A DNA stretch of 64,000 nt, from the NCBI GenBank assembly GCA_963776675.1, contig CAVZNR010000065.1, positions 103,983-167,982 on the forward strand, read 5' to 3'. Positions 16,861-26,321 of this stretch are shown here, one piece after another; within the stretch, counting starts at the first letter, position 1, and each line of letters begins with the position of its first letter. The notes below the pieces were generated by a model, which saw nothing but the letters and a program-made list of their open reading frames with translations, had not been told where the DNA came from and did not search any database. Both the position numbers and the translations under genes were made by a program. This DNA comes from Hyphomicrobium_A sp963776675. GTDB taxonomy: Bacteria > Pseudomonadota > Alphaproteobacteria > Rhizobiales > Hyphomicrobiaceae.

Positions 16861-18972
16861 ATGAGCCGGGGCGTCTTCGACGTGGAGCCTGGGCTCCCCT
16901 ATCCGCGAGGGGCTACCTATGACGGGCAGGGCGTCAATTTCGCCGTGTTCTCCGAGAATGCCGAGGCGATAGAAGTCTGCCTCTTCGACAGCGACGGCAT
17001 TCGCGAGACTGTGCGCATCAAGCTTCCCGAGTACACCGACGAGGTCTACCACGGCTACGTGCGCGGTATCGGGCCGGGTCAGCTTTACGGTCTGCGTGTC
17101 TACGGACCCTACGCGCCGGAAGAGGGCCACCGCTTCAATCCCAACAAACTGCTGCTCGACCCTTTTGCCAAGGAGCTGCACGGCCGCATCGTGTGGCACG
17201 ACGCGCTGTTCGGATATCGCATCGGCTCCAAAAAGGCGGACCTCTCCTTCGATACGCGCGATTCGGCGCGGTACATGCCCAAGTGCGTCGTCGTTGAGGC
17301 CGAGAGCCGCTGGATGCCGTCGTTTCCCTGGCGCAACGAACAGCGCCCCGAGGTGCACTGGGCCGACACCATTATCTACGAAGCGCACATCAAGGGACTG
17401 ACGATCGCCAATCCGAAAGTGCCGGCCAAGCTGCGCGGTACCTTCGCAGGCCTCGCGCATGCGCGGGGGATCGAGCATCTCGTCAAGCTCGGCGTCACGG
17501 CTATAGAGCTGCAGCCCGTGCAGGCGTTCTTCGATGACCGGTATCTCGTGGAGAAAGGTCTCAAGAACTACTGGGGCTACAACACGATCTGCTTTTTTGC
17601 GCCGGCGCCCCGCTACACGTCGAACGGCGGCGACGTCAGCGAGATCCGCCACATGGTGCACCGCCTGCACGAGGCGGGCATCGAGGTGATCCTGGATGTG
17701 GTCTACAACCACACCGCCGAGGGCAGCCACCTCGGACCGACGCTTTCCTTCCGCGGCATCGACAACGCCAGCTACTACATGCTGGCGGACGACAAGCGCT
17801 ACTATTACGACACCACCGGCTGCGGCAACACGATCAACCAGTTCCATCCCCGCGTGCTGCAGATGATCATGGATTCGCTGCGCTACTGGGCGCAGGAATG
17901 TCACGTCGATGGCTTCCGCTTCGATCTTGCAAGCTCGTTGGGGCGCGAACGCCGGGAGTTCGAGGGCAACGCCCGCTTCTTCGACGCCGTGCTGCAGGAC
18001 CCGACGCTGTCGCAGCTCAAGCTGATTGCTGAGCCTTGGGACGTGGGTGCCGGCGGTTATCGCCTCGGCGGATTCCCGCCGGGGTGGTCGGAATGGAACG
18101 GCCGCTACCGCGACGATATCCGCAGCTATTGGAAGGGCGACAACGACGTCCTGCCCAAGATCGCGAGCGGCATGCTGGGCTCGGCGGACATCTTCGACCG
18201 GCGCGGACGCAGGCCGTGGTCGAGCGTCAATTTCGTCACCGCTCACGACGGCTTCACGCTGGCTGATCTGGTCTCCTACGACCACAAGCACAACGAGGCC
18301 AACAAGGAGGACAACCGCGACGGCCACGACGACAATCGCAGCTGGAACTGCGGTGCCGAAGGCTCGACGGACGATCCCGCAATCCTGGAACTGCGCGAGC
18401 GTATGCGGCGAAATTTGATGGCAACGCTGCTGCTGTCCCAGGGAACGCCGATGATCCTCATGGGCGACGAGCTCGGTCGCACGCAGGGCGGCAACAACAA
18501 TGCCTATTGCCAAGACAACGAGACGTCATGGCTCAACTGGAGCGGCATCGGCCCGAGGGACGAGGAGTTCTTATCCTTTACGTCGGGGCTGATCGCTTTG
18601 CGCAAGCGCTTGCCGCTGATCCGAGGCACGCGATTTCTTCACGGCGATACGGTGGCATCCGACGGAACCAAGGATATTACCTGGTACCGCCCAGACGGCG
18701 ACGAGATGGCAGCCGAGGACTGGAACAACGGGCTGTCGAAGTGCATTGGCGTCATGCTGAGCGCACCGGATGTTCGCCCTCTGCTCATTCTCATGAATGC
18801 CCACTACGAGGACATCGAGTTCAAGCTGGCACCGCTTAAGCGGATCTCGGGCTGGCAGCTGCTCGTCGATACCGCACGCGGCGTGATCGAGCCGAATGAT
18901 CCACCTTTGAAGTCGGCGAGTGTGCTGCACGTGCCGGCGCGCACGCTCCTCCTCCTCGAGGCGGAGAGCTGA
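16861..18972 (+). CDS. glgX: Glycogen debranching enzyme (GlgX/TreX type)
   Basis: 703 residues, with a CBM48 domain at about 12-105 and a GH13_11 barrel. The triad is Asp355 (GFRFDLASSLGR), Glu391 (LIAEPWD) and Asp463 (TAHDGFTL). The family hydrolyses alpha-1,6 branch points, giving linear malto-oligosaccharides. In this operon it sits just before treZ, so it likely supplies linear chains to TreY and TreZ and could be called TreX by context. GAGG about five bases upstream supports the ATG at 16861. The stop overlaps the next start by one base. Confidence 0.95.
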   Translation: MSRGVFDVEPGLPYPRGATYDGQGVNFAVFSENAEAIEVCLFDSDGIRETVRIKLPEYTDEVYHGYVRGIGPGQLYGLRVYGPYAPEEGHRFNPNKLLLDPFAKELHGRIVWHDALFGYRIGSKKADLSFDTRDSARYMPKCVVVEAESRWMPSFPWRNEQRPEVHWADTIIYEAHIKGLTIANPKVPAKLRGTFAGLAHARGIEHLVKLGVTAIELQPVQAFFDDRYLVEKGLKNYWGYNTICFFAPAPRYTSNGGDVSEIRHMVHRLHEAGIEVILDVVYNHTAEGSHLGPTLSFRGIDNASYYMLADDKRYYYDTTGCGNTINQFHPRVLQMIMDSLRYWAQECHVDGFRFDLASSLGRERREFEGNARFFDAVLQDPTLSQLKLIAEPWDVGAGGYRLGGFPPGWSEWNGRYRDDIRSYWKGDNDVLPKIASGMLGSADIFDRRGRRPWSSVNFVTAHDGFTLADLVSYDHKHNEANKEDNRDGHDDNRSWNCGAEGSTDDPAILELRERMRRNLMATLLLSQGTPMILMGDELGRTQGGNNNAYCQDNETSWLNWSGIGPRDEEFLSFTSGLIALRKRLPLIRGTRFLHGDTVASDGTKDITWYRPDGDEMAAEDWNNGLSKCIGVMLSAPDVRPLLILMNAHYEDIEFKLAPLKRISGWQLLVDTARGVIEPNDPPLKSASVLHVPARTLLLLEAES

Positions 18973-20798
18973 TGGGCGCGCGCTATGCCCTTGAGCGCAC
19001 GTGGGGCGCTGAGGTCGTCGAAGGTGGTGCGCGCTTTCGTCTGTGGGCTCCGTCGGTCGATCGGCTATCGCTTCTCACCGTTCCGAGCGGCGTTGCTCTG
19101 CCCATGGAGCGATCGGCGGATGGCTGGTTTGAGCTGACGACCAACGAGGTCGAAATCGGCGGTAGCTATCTGTTCCAGCTCCCAAACGGCATGCGCGTGC
19201 CCGATCCCGCCGCGCGCGCGCAGCGCCGCGATGTGCACGGCCCCTCCAAGCTGATCGATCCGCGCGCCTATGAGTGGAAATGCGCAGACTGGCGCGGGCG
19301 GCCTTGGGAAGAGGCGGTCATCTACGAGCTGCACACGGGCACGTTCACGCCCGAAGGCACATTTGCCGGCATCGAGAGCAAGCTGGACGCACTCGTCGAG
19401 CTCGGTGTCACGGTTGTCGAGCTCATGCCGGTGGCCCAGTTCGGGGGCAACAGGGGATGGGGCTACGACGGTGTCCTCATGTATGCGCCCCACGTCGCCT
19501 ACGGCGGCCCCGATCAGCTCAAGCACCTGATCGACGCGGCGCACGAGCGTGGCCTCATGGTCTTCCTCGACGTGGTCTACAATCACTTCGGCCCGGACGG
19601 AAACTACCTCCACACCTATGCGGCCGACTTCTTCAATCCCGGCCGTCATACGCCGTGGGGCATCGCGATCGCCTATGACCGCGCGCCCGTTCGCGCCTTT
19701 TTCATAGAGAACGCGCTCTATTGGCTGGAGGAGTACCGTTTCGATGGCTTGCGTCTCGACGCCATCGACCAGATCCGCGACGACAGTGTGCCCTCGCTAC
19801 TGGAGGAGATGGCGATCACCGTGCAGAAACGCATCACGGACCGCCATGTGCACCTGACCACCGAGGACGACCGCAACGTTGCCTTTCTACTCGAGCGCGC
19901 AAACGGCGTCCCCAAGCTCTACGCCGGAGAGTGGAACGACGACTTTCATCACGTGGCCCACGTCATTGCGACGGGCGAGGCCGACGGCTACTACCAGGAC
20001 TACACGGATGGCCCTGTGGCCAAGCTCGCTCGCTCGCTCAGCGAAGGTTTTGTCTACCAGGGCGAACCCTCGCCCTTCCGCGACGGCAGCAAGCGTGGCG
20101 AGCCGAGCGCCGGGTTGCCGCCAACCGCCTTCATCGACTGCCTGCAGAACCACGACCAAGTCGGCAACCGTGCCTTTGGTGAGCGCCTCGGCTCGTTGAC
20201 CTCGCCGCACCTGATGGAGGCACTCACCGCAGTTCTATTGCTCAGCCCCTCCATTCCGCTGCTGTTCATGGGCGAGGAGTGGGGTGAGACGCACCCATTC
20301 TGCTTCTTCACGGATTTTCATGGCGAGCTGGCGCGGCAGGTGCGTGAGGGACGGCGCAACGAGTTCGGTAGATGGGAGGCGTTTCGGGACCCCAAGAACC
20401 GCGAGCGTATCCCGGATCCCAACGCGCTCAGCACCTTCGAGGCCTCGAAGCTCGATTGGAGCGAGACGGCGCAATCTCCGCACCGGGAGCGGCTTGCGCT
20501 CACCACGCGCCTGCTCGCGATCCGCGCCCGGGAGATTGTACCTCGCCTCGCCGGCGTCGAGGGCCAGGCCGGCACGGTGCTTGCCGCCGAGCATGGCGGG
20601 CTCGCCGTTGTCTGGCGCCTTGGCGACGGCGGCGACCTCGCAATGATGGCAAGTCTCGGCGACGAAGCGTGGAACGTGCCGGAGGGCGCGCACACGGAAG
20701 GGCGGCTCATCTATGAAAGCGCGGACGGCTGCGATGCCGCTCTGGAGGCAGGCAAGCTGCCGCCCTGGTCGGTGGTCGTGCGTGTCAGGGAGTCTTAA
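18972..20798 (+). CDS. treZ: Malto-oligosyltrehalose trehalohydrolase
   Basis: 608 residues. An N-terminal E-set/CBM48-like domain (about 1-100) precedes a GH13_10 barrel with Asp263 (RLDAIDQIRD), Glu298 (TTEDDRN) and Asp395 (QNHDQVGNRA). TreZ splits the alpha-1,4 bond next to the terminal trehalose unit made by TreY and releases free trehalose. The gene overlaps glgX by one base and malQ by one base (TAATG). TreY is two genes downstream, with malQ between. Confidence 0.95.
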   Translation: MGARYALERTWGAEVVEGGARFRLWAPSVDRLSLLTVPSGVALPMERSADGWFELTTNEVEIGGSYLFQLPNGMRVPDPAARAQRRDVHGPSKLIDPRAYEWKCADWRGRPWEEAVIYELHTGTFTPEGTFAGIESKLDALVELGVTVVELMPVAQFGGNRGWGYDGVLMYAPHVAYGGPDQLKHLIDAAHERGLMVFLDVVYNHFGPDGNYLHTYAADFFNPGRHTPWGIAIAYDRAPVRAFFIENALYWLEEYRFDGLRLDAIDQIRDDSVPSLLEEMAITVQKRITDRHVHLTTEDDRNVAFLLERANGVPKLYAGEWNDDFHHVAHVIATGEADGYYQDYTDGPVAKLARSLSEGFVYQGEPSPFRDGSKRGEPSAGLPPTAFIDCLQNHDQVGNRAFGERLGSLTSPHLMEALTAVLLLSPSIPLLFMGEEWGETHPFCFFTDFHGELARQVREGRRNEFGRWEAFRDPKNRERIPDPNALSTFEASKLDWSETAQSPHRERLALTTRLLAIRAREIVPRLAGVEGQAGTVLAAEHGGLAVVWRLGDGGDLAMMASLGDEAWNVPEGAHTEGRLIYESADGCDAALEAGKLPPWSVVVRVRES

Positions 20799-22687
20799 TG
20801 AGCGAGGCCCTCGACAGGCTTGCGGCAGCTTATGGCGTCGAGCCCAGCTACATCAGCGAGCGCGGCGAGACCTGCGTTGCCAGCGACGCGACGAAGCGCG
20901 AAATCCTGCGCGCGATGGGCGTCGCGGTCGATAGCGACGCGGAGCTTGCGCAGAGCCTCGCAATTGCGCCTGGGCCCGATCGAAATGATGGCGGGGTCCC
21001 TAGCGATACACCTTGCTTCATGCCCGACTGGCTCGCGGGCGGGCGCATCTGGGGCGTGACATGCCAACTCTACGGAGTGCGCTCCTCGCGCAACGCAGGG
21101 ATTGGCGATTTTGAGGATCTCGCGCAGCTGGCCGAGCTGGCAGCGAAAGCCGGCGCCGACTTCATCGGGGTGAATCCTCTGCACGCGCTGTTCTTTGCTG
21201 AGGCGGAGCGCTACAGCCCCTATGCCCCCTCGAGTCGGCTGTTCCTCAACCCGTTCTACATTGCGGTCGATCGTCTGCCCGGCGCCCAAGCTGGCCGCGA
21301 GACGCCGGGCGCGCGGTCTGCGCGTGCCTCGGCGCTTGTCGACTATCCGCAGGTCGCGCACCTCAAGCGACGCGCCTTCGAGCACGCCTACGATGCTTTT
21401 TGTGACTCCCGCGCCCGCGCCGGAAAAGGCGACATGCGGGACTTCAATGGTTTTTGCGCGGAGCGCGGAAGCACGCTTCACAGGTTCGCGCTCTATGAAG
21501 CGCTGTCGGAAGCGCTCGTGGCGCGTGGGCACTACAGCGGTTGGCATACCTGGCCAGCGTCTTATCGCAAACACGACAGTCATGCGGTGCGCCGTTTCGA
21601 GCGGGAAAACGAGGAGCGGATCACGTTTCACAAGTGGCTGCAGTGGGTTGCTGAGACGCAGCTCAGGCAAGCGCAGGAGCGGGCCATTGCCGCCGGGATG
21701 CGCATCGGTCTCTACCTCGACCTGGCAGTGGGCGTCGCGCCGGACGGAGCCGACACCTGGGCGCAGCCGGGAATCGTGGTCGATGGGGCACGTGTCGGCT
21801 GCCCACCCGACATGTTCAATGATAACGGGCAGGACTGGGGGCTGGCGCCTCTGTCACCGGCGGCGCTCAAGGGCAGAGACTTCGCGCCCTTCGTGGCCAT
21901 GCTGCGCGCGCTCATGCGCAATGCAGGCGCCGTCCGCATCGATCACGCCATGGGCTTAACGCGGCTTTATTGGATCCCGGGCAATGTTCGCGCCACGGAG
22001 GGAGCCTATGTGCGCTTTCCCATGCGCGATATGCTGCGCCGCCTGGCGCTTGTCTCCCAGGAGCTGCGCACCGTCGTCATCGGAGAGGATCTTGGCACGG
22101 TGCCGCCGGGATTTCGCGAGGCGATGAGCGAGATGGAGATCCAGGGCTATCGCGTGCTGTATTTCGAGCGCGAAGGCGACGGCAGTTTTCGGACACCGCA
22201 CGCCTATACGCATAGGGCGTTGGCCTGTCTCTCCACCCACGATCTTCCGACCTTGAAGGGATGGTGGCGCGGCAGCGACATCGATCACAGGGAGGAATCG
22301 GATCTGGTTTCCCCGGAGCATGCTGCAAACATGCGCGCCGGGCGGGCCCACGACCGCACCCTGCTGCTGGTGGCGCTCAATTCGGCGGGGCTGTTGCCTC
22401 GCGAGTTCGAGCCGGTATTAAGCGGGGCATTGCCGATGCCGATCGATCTCCCGCTTGATCTCTGCACTGCGATGCATGCCTTGCTTGCGAGAACCGCGTC
22501 GCGCCTCGTCGCGGTGCAGCTTGAGGATTTGGTCGGGATGCAGGAGCAGGCCAACGTTCCCGGCACGGTGATCGAGCATCCGAACTGGCAGCGCAAGCTG
22601 CCGATGAATCTCGATGAGATTTCCGGGACGGCGCTGTTTCGCGATATTGCAAGCGTCGTTTCCCGCGAGCGGGCGCGAAACCCATGA
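20798..22687 (+). CDS. malQ: 4-alpha-glucanotransferase (amylomaltase, GH77)
   Basis: 629 residues. The GH77 triad is Asp382 (VRIDHAMGLTRLYWIP), Glu430 (VIGEDLGTVPPGFR) and Asp482 (LSTHDLPTLKGWW). The enzyme transfers alpha-1,4-glucan segments between chains, recycling short malto-oligosaccharides left when TreY and TreZ have shortened a chain too far. Its location between treZ and treY supports this. The N-terminal residues 1-80 match the bacterial MalQ extension. It overlaps treY by four bases (ATGA). Confidence 0.93.
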   Translation: MSEALDRLAAAYGVEPSYISERGETCVASDATKREILRAMGVAVDSDAELAQSLAIAPGPDRNDGGVPSDTPCFMPDWLAGGRIWGVTCQLYGVRSSRNAGIGDFEDLAQLAELAAKAGADFIGVNPLHALFFAEAERYSPYAPSSRLFLNPFYIAVDRLPGAQAGRETPGARSARASALVDYPQVAHLKRRAFEHAYDAFCDSRARAGKGDMRDFNGFCAERGSTLHRFALYEALSEALVARGHYSGWHTWPASYRKHDSHAVRRFERENEERITFHKWLQWVAETQLRQAQERAIAAGMRIGLYLDLAVGVAPDGADTWAQPGIVVDGARVGCPPDMFNDNGQDWGLAPLSPAALKGRDFAPFVAMLRALMRNAGAVRIDHAMGLTRLYWIPGNVRATEGAYVRFPMRDMLRRLALVSQELRTVVIGEDLGTVPPGFREAMSEMEIQGYRVLYFEREGDGSFRTPHAYTHRALACLSTHDLPTLKGWWRGSDIDHREESDLVSPEHAANMRAGRAHDRTLLLVALNSAGLLPREFEPVLSGALPMPIDLPLDLCTAMHALLARTASRLVAVQLEDLVGMQEQANVPGTVIEHPNWQRKLPMNLDEISGTALFRDIASVVSRERARNP

Positions 22688-25392
22688 TCGTCCCCGCCTC
22701 TACGTATCGGCTGCAGTTCCGCAACGGAATGACGTTTGCGCGTGCCGGCAAGCTCGCGCCCTATCTGGCGCGGCTCGGCATCAGCCACCTCTATGCCTCG
22801 CCTATCTTTCAGGCCGAGCCTGGCTCGACACACGGCTACGACGTCGTCGACAACAGAGTGATCGATACGAGCCTCGGCGGCGACGAAGGCTTCGAGCGCA
22901 TGGTCGCGGCGCTGCGCGCGCAAGGGATCGGGCTCATTCTCGATTTCGTGCCCAACCACATGAGCGCGTCAACCTACAATCCCTATTGGCGCGACGTGCT
23001 GGAGTGGGGCGAGGCCAGCGAAAGCGCGCAGTTCTTCGATATCGACTGGTCGGCGGCGAAGCTGCTCGTGCCGGCCTTGGGCACGAGCTACGGCGAGGCG
23101 CTCGAGGCGGGCGACTTCGGTCTCGGCTTTGATCCGCGCGACGGAGGCATGACCTTCACCTATGGCGGTCTCAAGCTGCCCTTGACGCCGACCTCCTACG
23201 CACAAGTTCTGGCACGCGCGCAAGGAGAGGCGTTTTCCGAGTGGGCCCGGCGGTTCGCGGTAGCGACGACCGAGACGTCGCCCGAGCTGAAGGCAGAGCT
23301 CGCGGCGGCGGCGCAGGATGCGCCCGTGCGCAGCGCCATCGAGCAGGCGCTCACCGATGTCGTACAGGATGTCGGCGCCCTTCACGAGCTGCACGAGATG
23401 CAGGTGTGGCGGTTGACGCATTGGCGGGCGGCGCGTGAGACGCTGACCTATCGGCGCTTTTTCGAAATTACCGATCTGGTCGGCCTCAAGGTGGAGCGTC
23501 CCCGCGTGTTCGACGAGCTGCACGCGCGGCTTGGCGAGCTGGTTCTCGTCGGCAGCGTCAACGGCATTCGCCTCGACCACATCGATGGGCTTGCCGACCC
23601 GAAGGGATACTTGGAGCGCCTGCAGAAGACGTTGGGCGATGTCGAGCCGCTGTATCTGGTCGTCGAGAAGATCTTGGGCGCCGGCGAGGATCTGCGGCGC
23701 GACTGGCCGGTCGCCGGCACCACGGGCTACGAGTTCATCCTGGCATTGGCGGATGTGCTGGTCGATGTGGGCGGCGCTCCCGCCATGACGCGCGCCTACG
23801 GCAAATTCCTCAAAGAGGATGTCGACTACGAGGCGCTGGTCCTGGAAGCCAAGCGGCGCATCCTTATCCGCAACCTCGCAGGTGAGCTTGAGCACTTGAA
23901 GGACATGGCGCGGCACCTGGCGGGTCGGCAGTTGGCGACGCGCGACCTCGGCTCCGATACCTTGCGCCGGGCGATCATCGAGCTCGCCGCGGCTCTGCCG
24001 GTCTACCGGACGTACGTGGATGTAGCGGGTGCTCAGGAGGAGGATCGCGCCATCCTGGAAGCCGCGGCCGCCAAGGCGAAGGCCGCACGCCAGGTGGAGG
24101 ACGAGGAGGCGATCGACTTTTTGCGCCGCGTGCTGGAGCTCGATTTCGAGACGCCGGAGGATCAGGCCACCGCGCTGGAGTTTGCCGCGCGGTTCCAGCA
24201 GACCACCGGCCCCGTGATGGCCAAGGCGCTCGAGGACACGACCTTCTACCGCTACAACCGCCTGATAGCGCTCAACGAGGTCGGGGGCGAGCCGGATCGC
24301 TTCGGTGCGCCCCTGTCCGAGTTCCACGCGGCGATGGCCCGGCGTCTCGGCCGCCAGCCCGCCGGCCTGAGCGCCACCGCCACCCACGACACCAAACGCG
24401 GCGAGGATGCGCGCGCGCGCCTCTACGTGCTGAGCGAGATGCCGGACGTGTGGGCCGCGGCGGTCGATCGCTGGGCCGGGCTCAACGCGCCGCTGCGGCA
24501 GGATTGCGAAGGCGGCGCCGCGCCCGAGCCGGAGGTCGAGTGGATGTTCTACCAGGCGCTCGCCGGAGCCTGGCCGCCCGATTTGCGCTGCGACGATGCC
24601 GGCGGCTTGGCCGCTCTGTCGGAGCGCATGGCGCAGTTCATGCTGAAGGCGGTGCGCGAGGCCAAGGTGCGCACGAGCTGGACGGGCCAGGATGCAGACT
24701 ACGAAAACGCGATCGAGTCTTTCGCGCGCGCAGCACTCGATCCGGCTCGCGCACGCGCCTTTTTGCAGGACTTCGCTGCGGCCTGCGCGCCGGTATTTCT
24801 TGCGGGGGCGCTCAACAGCCTGGCGCAGACGGCGATCAAGCTGACGGCACCCGGCGTGCCCGACATCTATCAGGGCACCGAGCTGTGGGAGCTGAGCCTT
24901 GTCGACCCCGACAACCGCCGCCCGGTCGATTTCGAGGCGCTGCAAGCGCTGCAGAAGGGGCTCGACACTGCGCCCGCTGAGGATCTGCTGTCGGCCTGGC
25001 ACTCCGGTGCCATCAAGATGCGCCTGCTGCAAGCCGGATTGAAAATGCGCGCTGATGCGGCCGAGCTGTTTGCCGGCGGCGCCTATCTGCCGCTTGCCGT
25101 GGAGGGGGCGAAGGCGGCGCACGTGCTGGCCTTTGCCCGGTGCTTGGATGCGCAGGCCGTCATCACCATCGTGCCGCGGATCTGTCTGGACCTTCTTGGC
25201 AGCGAGAGCGTGCCACTCGTGCCGGCGGAGCGGTGGGGCGATACCACGATCAAATTGCCGGAGGCACTGGCCGGGCGCCGCTGGCGCAACGCCGTGACGG
25301 GCGAGGTTCTATCCGCACAGACCCACATTGTGGTGGGTGGGGCCTTGGCGCGATTTCCGGTGGCCCTGCTCGTCGGCGAGGGACCGCACTAG
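22684..25392 (+). CDS. treY: Malto-oligosyltrehalose synthase
   Basis: 902 residues, GH13_26. The start IVPASTYRLQFRNGMTFA is the family's N-terminus. Catalytic candidates are Asp298 (GIRLDHIDGLADP), Glu328 (LVVEKIL) and Asp569 (TATHDTKRGEDARARL). TreY turns the reducing-end alpha-1,4 bond of a malto-oligosaccharide into the alpha-1,1 bond of trehalose, for TreZ to release. It is the last gene of the operon; a tRNA gene on the other strand follows after 19 bases. I see no strong terminator between. Confidence 0.95.
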   Translation: MIVPASTYRLQFRNGMTFARAGKLAPYLARLGISHLYASPIFQAEPGSTHGYDVVDNRVIDTSLGGDEGFERMVAALRAQGIGLILDFVPNHMSASTYNPYWRDVLEWGEASESAQFFDIDWSAAKLLVPALGTSYGEALEAGDFGLGFDPRDGGMTFTYGGLKLPLTPTSYAQVLARAQGEAFSEWARRFAVATTETSPELKAELAAAAQDAPVRSAIEQALTDVVQDVGALHELHEMQVWRLTHWRAARETLTYRRFFEITDLVGLKVERPRVFDELHARLGELVLVGSVNGIRLDHIDGLADPKGYLERLQKTLGDVEPLYLVVEKILGAGEDLRRDWPVAGTTGYEFILALADVLVDVGGAPAMTRAYGKFLKEDVDYEALVLEAKRRILIRNLAGELEHLKDMARHLAGRQLATRDLGSDTLRRAIIELAAALPVYRTYVDVAGAQEEDRAILEAAAAKAKAARQVEDEEAIDFLRRVLELDFETPEDQATALEFAARFQQTTGPVMAKALEDTTFYRYNRLIALNEVGGEPDRFGAPLSEFHAAMARRLGRQPAGLSATATHDTKRGEDARARLYVLSEMPDVWAAAVDRWAGLNAPLRQDCEGGAAPEPEVEWMFYQALAGAWPPDLRCDDAGGLAALSERMAQFMLKAVREAKVRTSWTGQDADYENAIESFARAALDPARARAFLQDFAAACAPVFLAGALNSLAQTAIKLTAPGVPDIYQGTELWELSLVDPDNRRPVDFEALQALQKGLDTAPAEDLLSAWHSGAIKMRLLQAGLKMRADAAELFAGGAYLPLAVEGAKAAHVLAFARCLDAQAVITIVPRICLDLLGSESVPLVPAERWGDTTIKLPEALAGRRWRNAVTGEVLSAQTHIVVGGALARFPVALLVGEGPH

Positions 25393-25411
25393 GGGTTGTA
25401 TTAAGAAAGTT

Positions 25412-25487
25412 TGGTGGAGCCGAGGGGAATCGAACCCCTGACCTCTGCAGTGCGATTGCAGCGCTCTCCCATCTGAGCTACGGCCCC
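25412..25487 (-). tRNA. tRNA-Ala (anticodon CGC)
   Basis: On the minus strand a 76-base cloverleaf with encoded CCA is visible. The acceptor stem is GGGGCCG/CGGCTCC with the G3:U70 pair that marks alanine tRNAs. The D-arm is TAGCTCAGATGGGAGAGCG-like. The anticodon stem CTGCA/TGCAG closes the loop ATCGCAC, anticodon CGC, reading GCG. The T-arm contains GGTTCGATTCC. Confidence 0.93.
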
Positions 25488-25632
25488 CTAAAGGTCGGCG
25501 GCATTTAGGGGCCGCCCCCGAATCTTGTCAAGGAAGCGCGCCGAGTGGCCCATTCGGGGCCACTTGCCCTTGCCGGGGGTGCCCATTCGAGGCTACACGT
25601 CAGCCGGCAACGCAGATATCAGGCACGGGTCC

Positions 25633-25923
25633 ATGATCGAGCTCCTCGGCTTCATCAGCTACCTCATCACTCTCTATACCTACATCGTCATTGCGAACGT
25701 GATCCTGAGCTGGCTGATGGCCTTTGGCGTCGTCAACCCCTACAACTCCACCGTGCGCACCATCTGGCAGGCGCTGAATGCGCTGGTCGAGCCGCTCCTG
25801 CGCCCCATTCGCAATATTCTGCCCGCCATGGGCGGCATCGACCTGTCCCCCATCGTGCTCCTCCTGGGCTGCTTCTTCATACAAAGCGTGGTGCTGCCCA
25901 ATATCGCCAAGCTCTTCGTGTGA
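25633..25923 (+). CDS. YggT family membrane protein
   Basis: 96 residues with two long hydrophobic segments: about 3-30 (FISYLITLYTYIVIANVILS) and 68-92. The PYNSTVRTIWQ and LVEPLLRPIRNILP motifs are typical of YggT. The family is linked to cell-envelope shape, osmotic tolerance and cell division in various bacteria, without an agreed biochemical role. I use the ATG at 25633 because the conserved N-terminus starts there. Its stop overlaps the GTG start of the DUF167 gene. Confidence 0.88.
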   Translation: MIELLGFISYLITLYTYIVIANVILSWLMAFGVVNPYNSTVRTIWQALNALVEPLLRPIRNILPAMGGIDLSPIVLLLGCFFIQSVVLPNIAKLFV

Positions 25924-26291
25924 GCCGGGAGCGACCGGTCGGGCCCGGCGGTGAGCGGTCGCGCGAACTTTCGCACGAGTTTCCTTGGCGCAGCGGCTCC
26001 GGGTGCGTCATCGTGCGCGTGCGCCTGACGCCGAAATCCTCGATAGAAGGCGTCGGGGGCGTAGAGCCGACGGCAGAGGGCGTGGCCTTTTGCGCGCGCG
26101 TGCGCGCGGTGCCGGCGGAGGGAGCGGCCAACGCGGCGCTGGAGCGGCTGGTGGCGCGCTGGCTCGACGTTCCCAAGAGCACGGTGCGCGTGACCCAAGG
26201 GGCCAAATCGCGCGTCAAGTCGCTCACCATCAGCGGGGAAACCGGTTGCCTGGAGGCGCGGCTCAGGGCCAAGCTCGGGTCTGCCGGGTAA
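25920..26291 (+). CDS. DUF167 (YggU-like) protein
   Basis: 123 residues from a GTG at 25920 that overlaps the yggT stop (GTGA). The core VRVRLTPKSSIEGVGGVE, then RVRAVPAEGAANAALERLVA and VTQGAKSRVKSLTISG, is diagnostic of the DUF167/YggU family, a small alpha/beta fold of unknown role. The first 25 residues are not conserved, so initiation further in is possible. The yggT-DUF167-folD order recurs in Hyphomicrobiales. Confidence 0.88.
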   Translation: MSRERPVGPGGERSRELSHEFPWRSGSGCVIVRVRLTPKSSIEGVGGVEPTAEGVAFCARVRAVPAEGAANAALERLVARWLDVPKSTVRVTQGAKSRVKSLTISGETGCLEARLRAKLGSAG

Positions 26292-26321
26292 ATTTCAAGA
26301 AACGTGGGAGGACCGCTGCCA

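Noticed and set aside
12320..25122. Long open frames antisense to the glucan/trehalose operon (for example 12320-13843, 16273-18513 and 22969-25122, minus strand)
   Set aside because: High GC with strong third-position bias keeps the opposite strand open. The products show no family pattern, and the plus-strand genes are certain.
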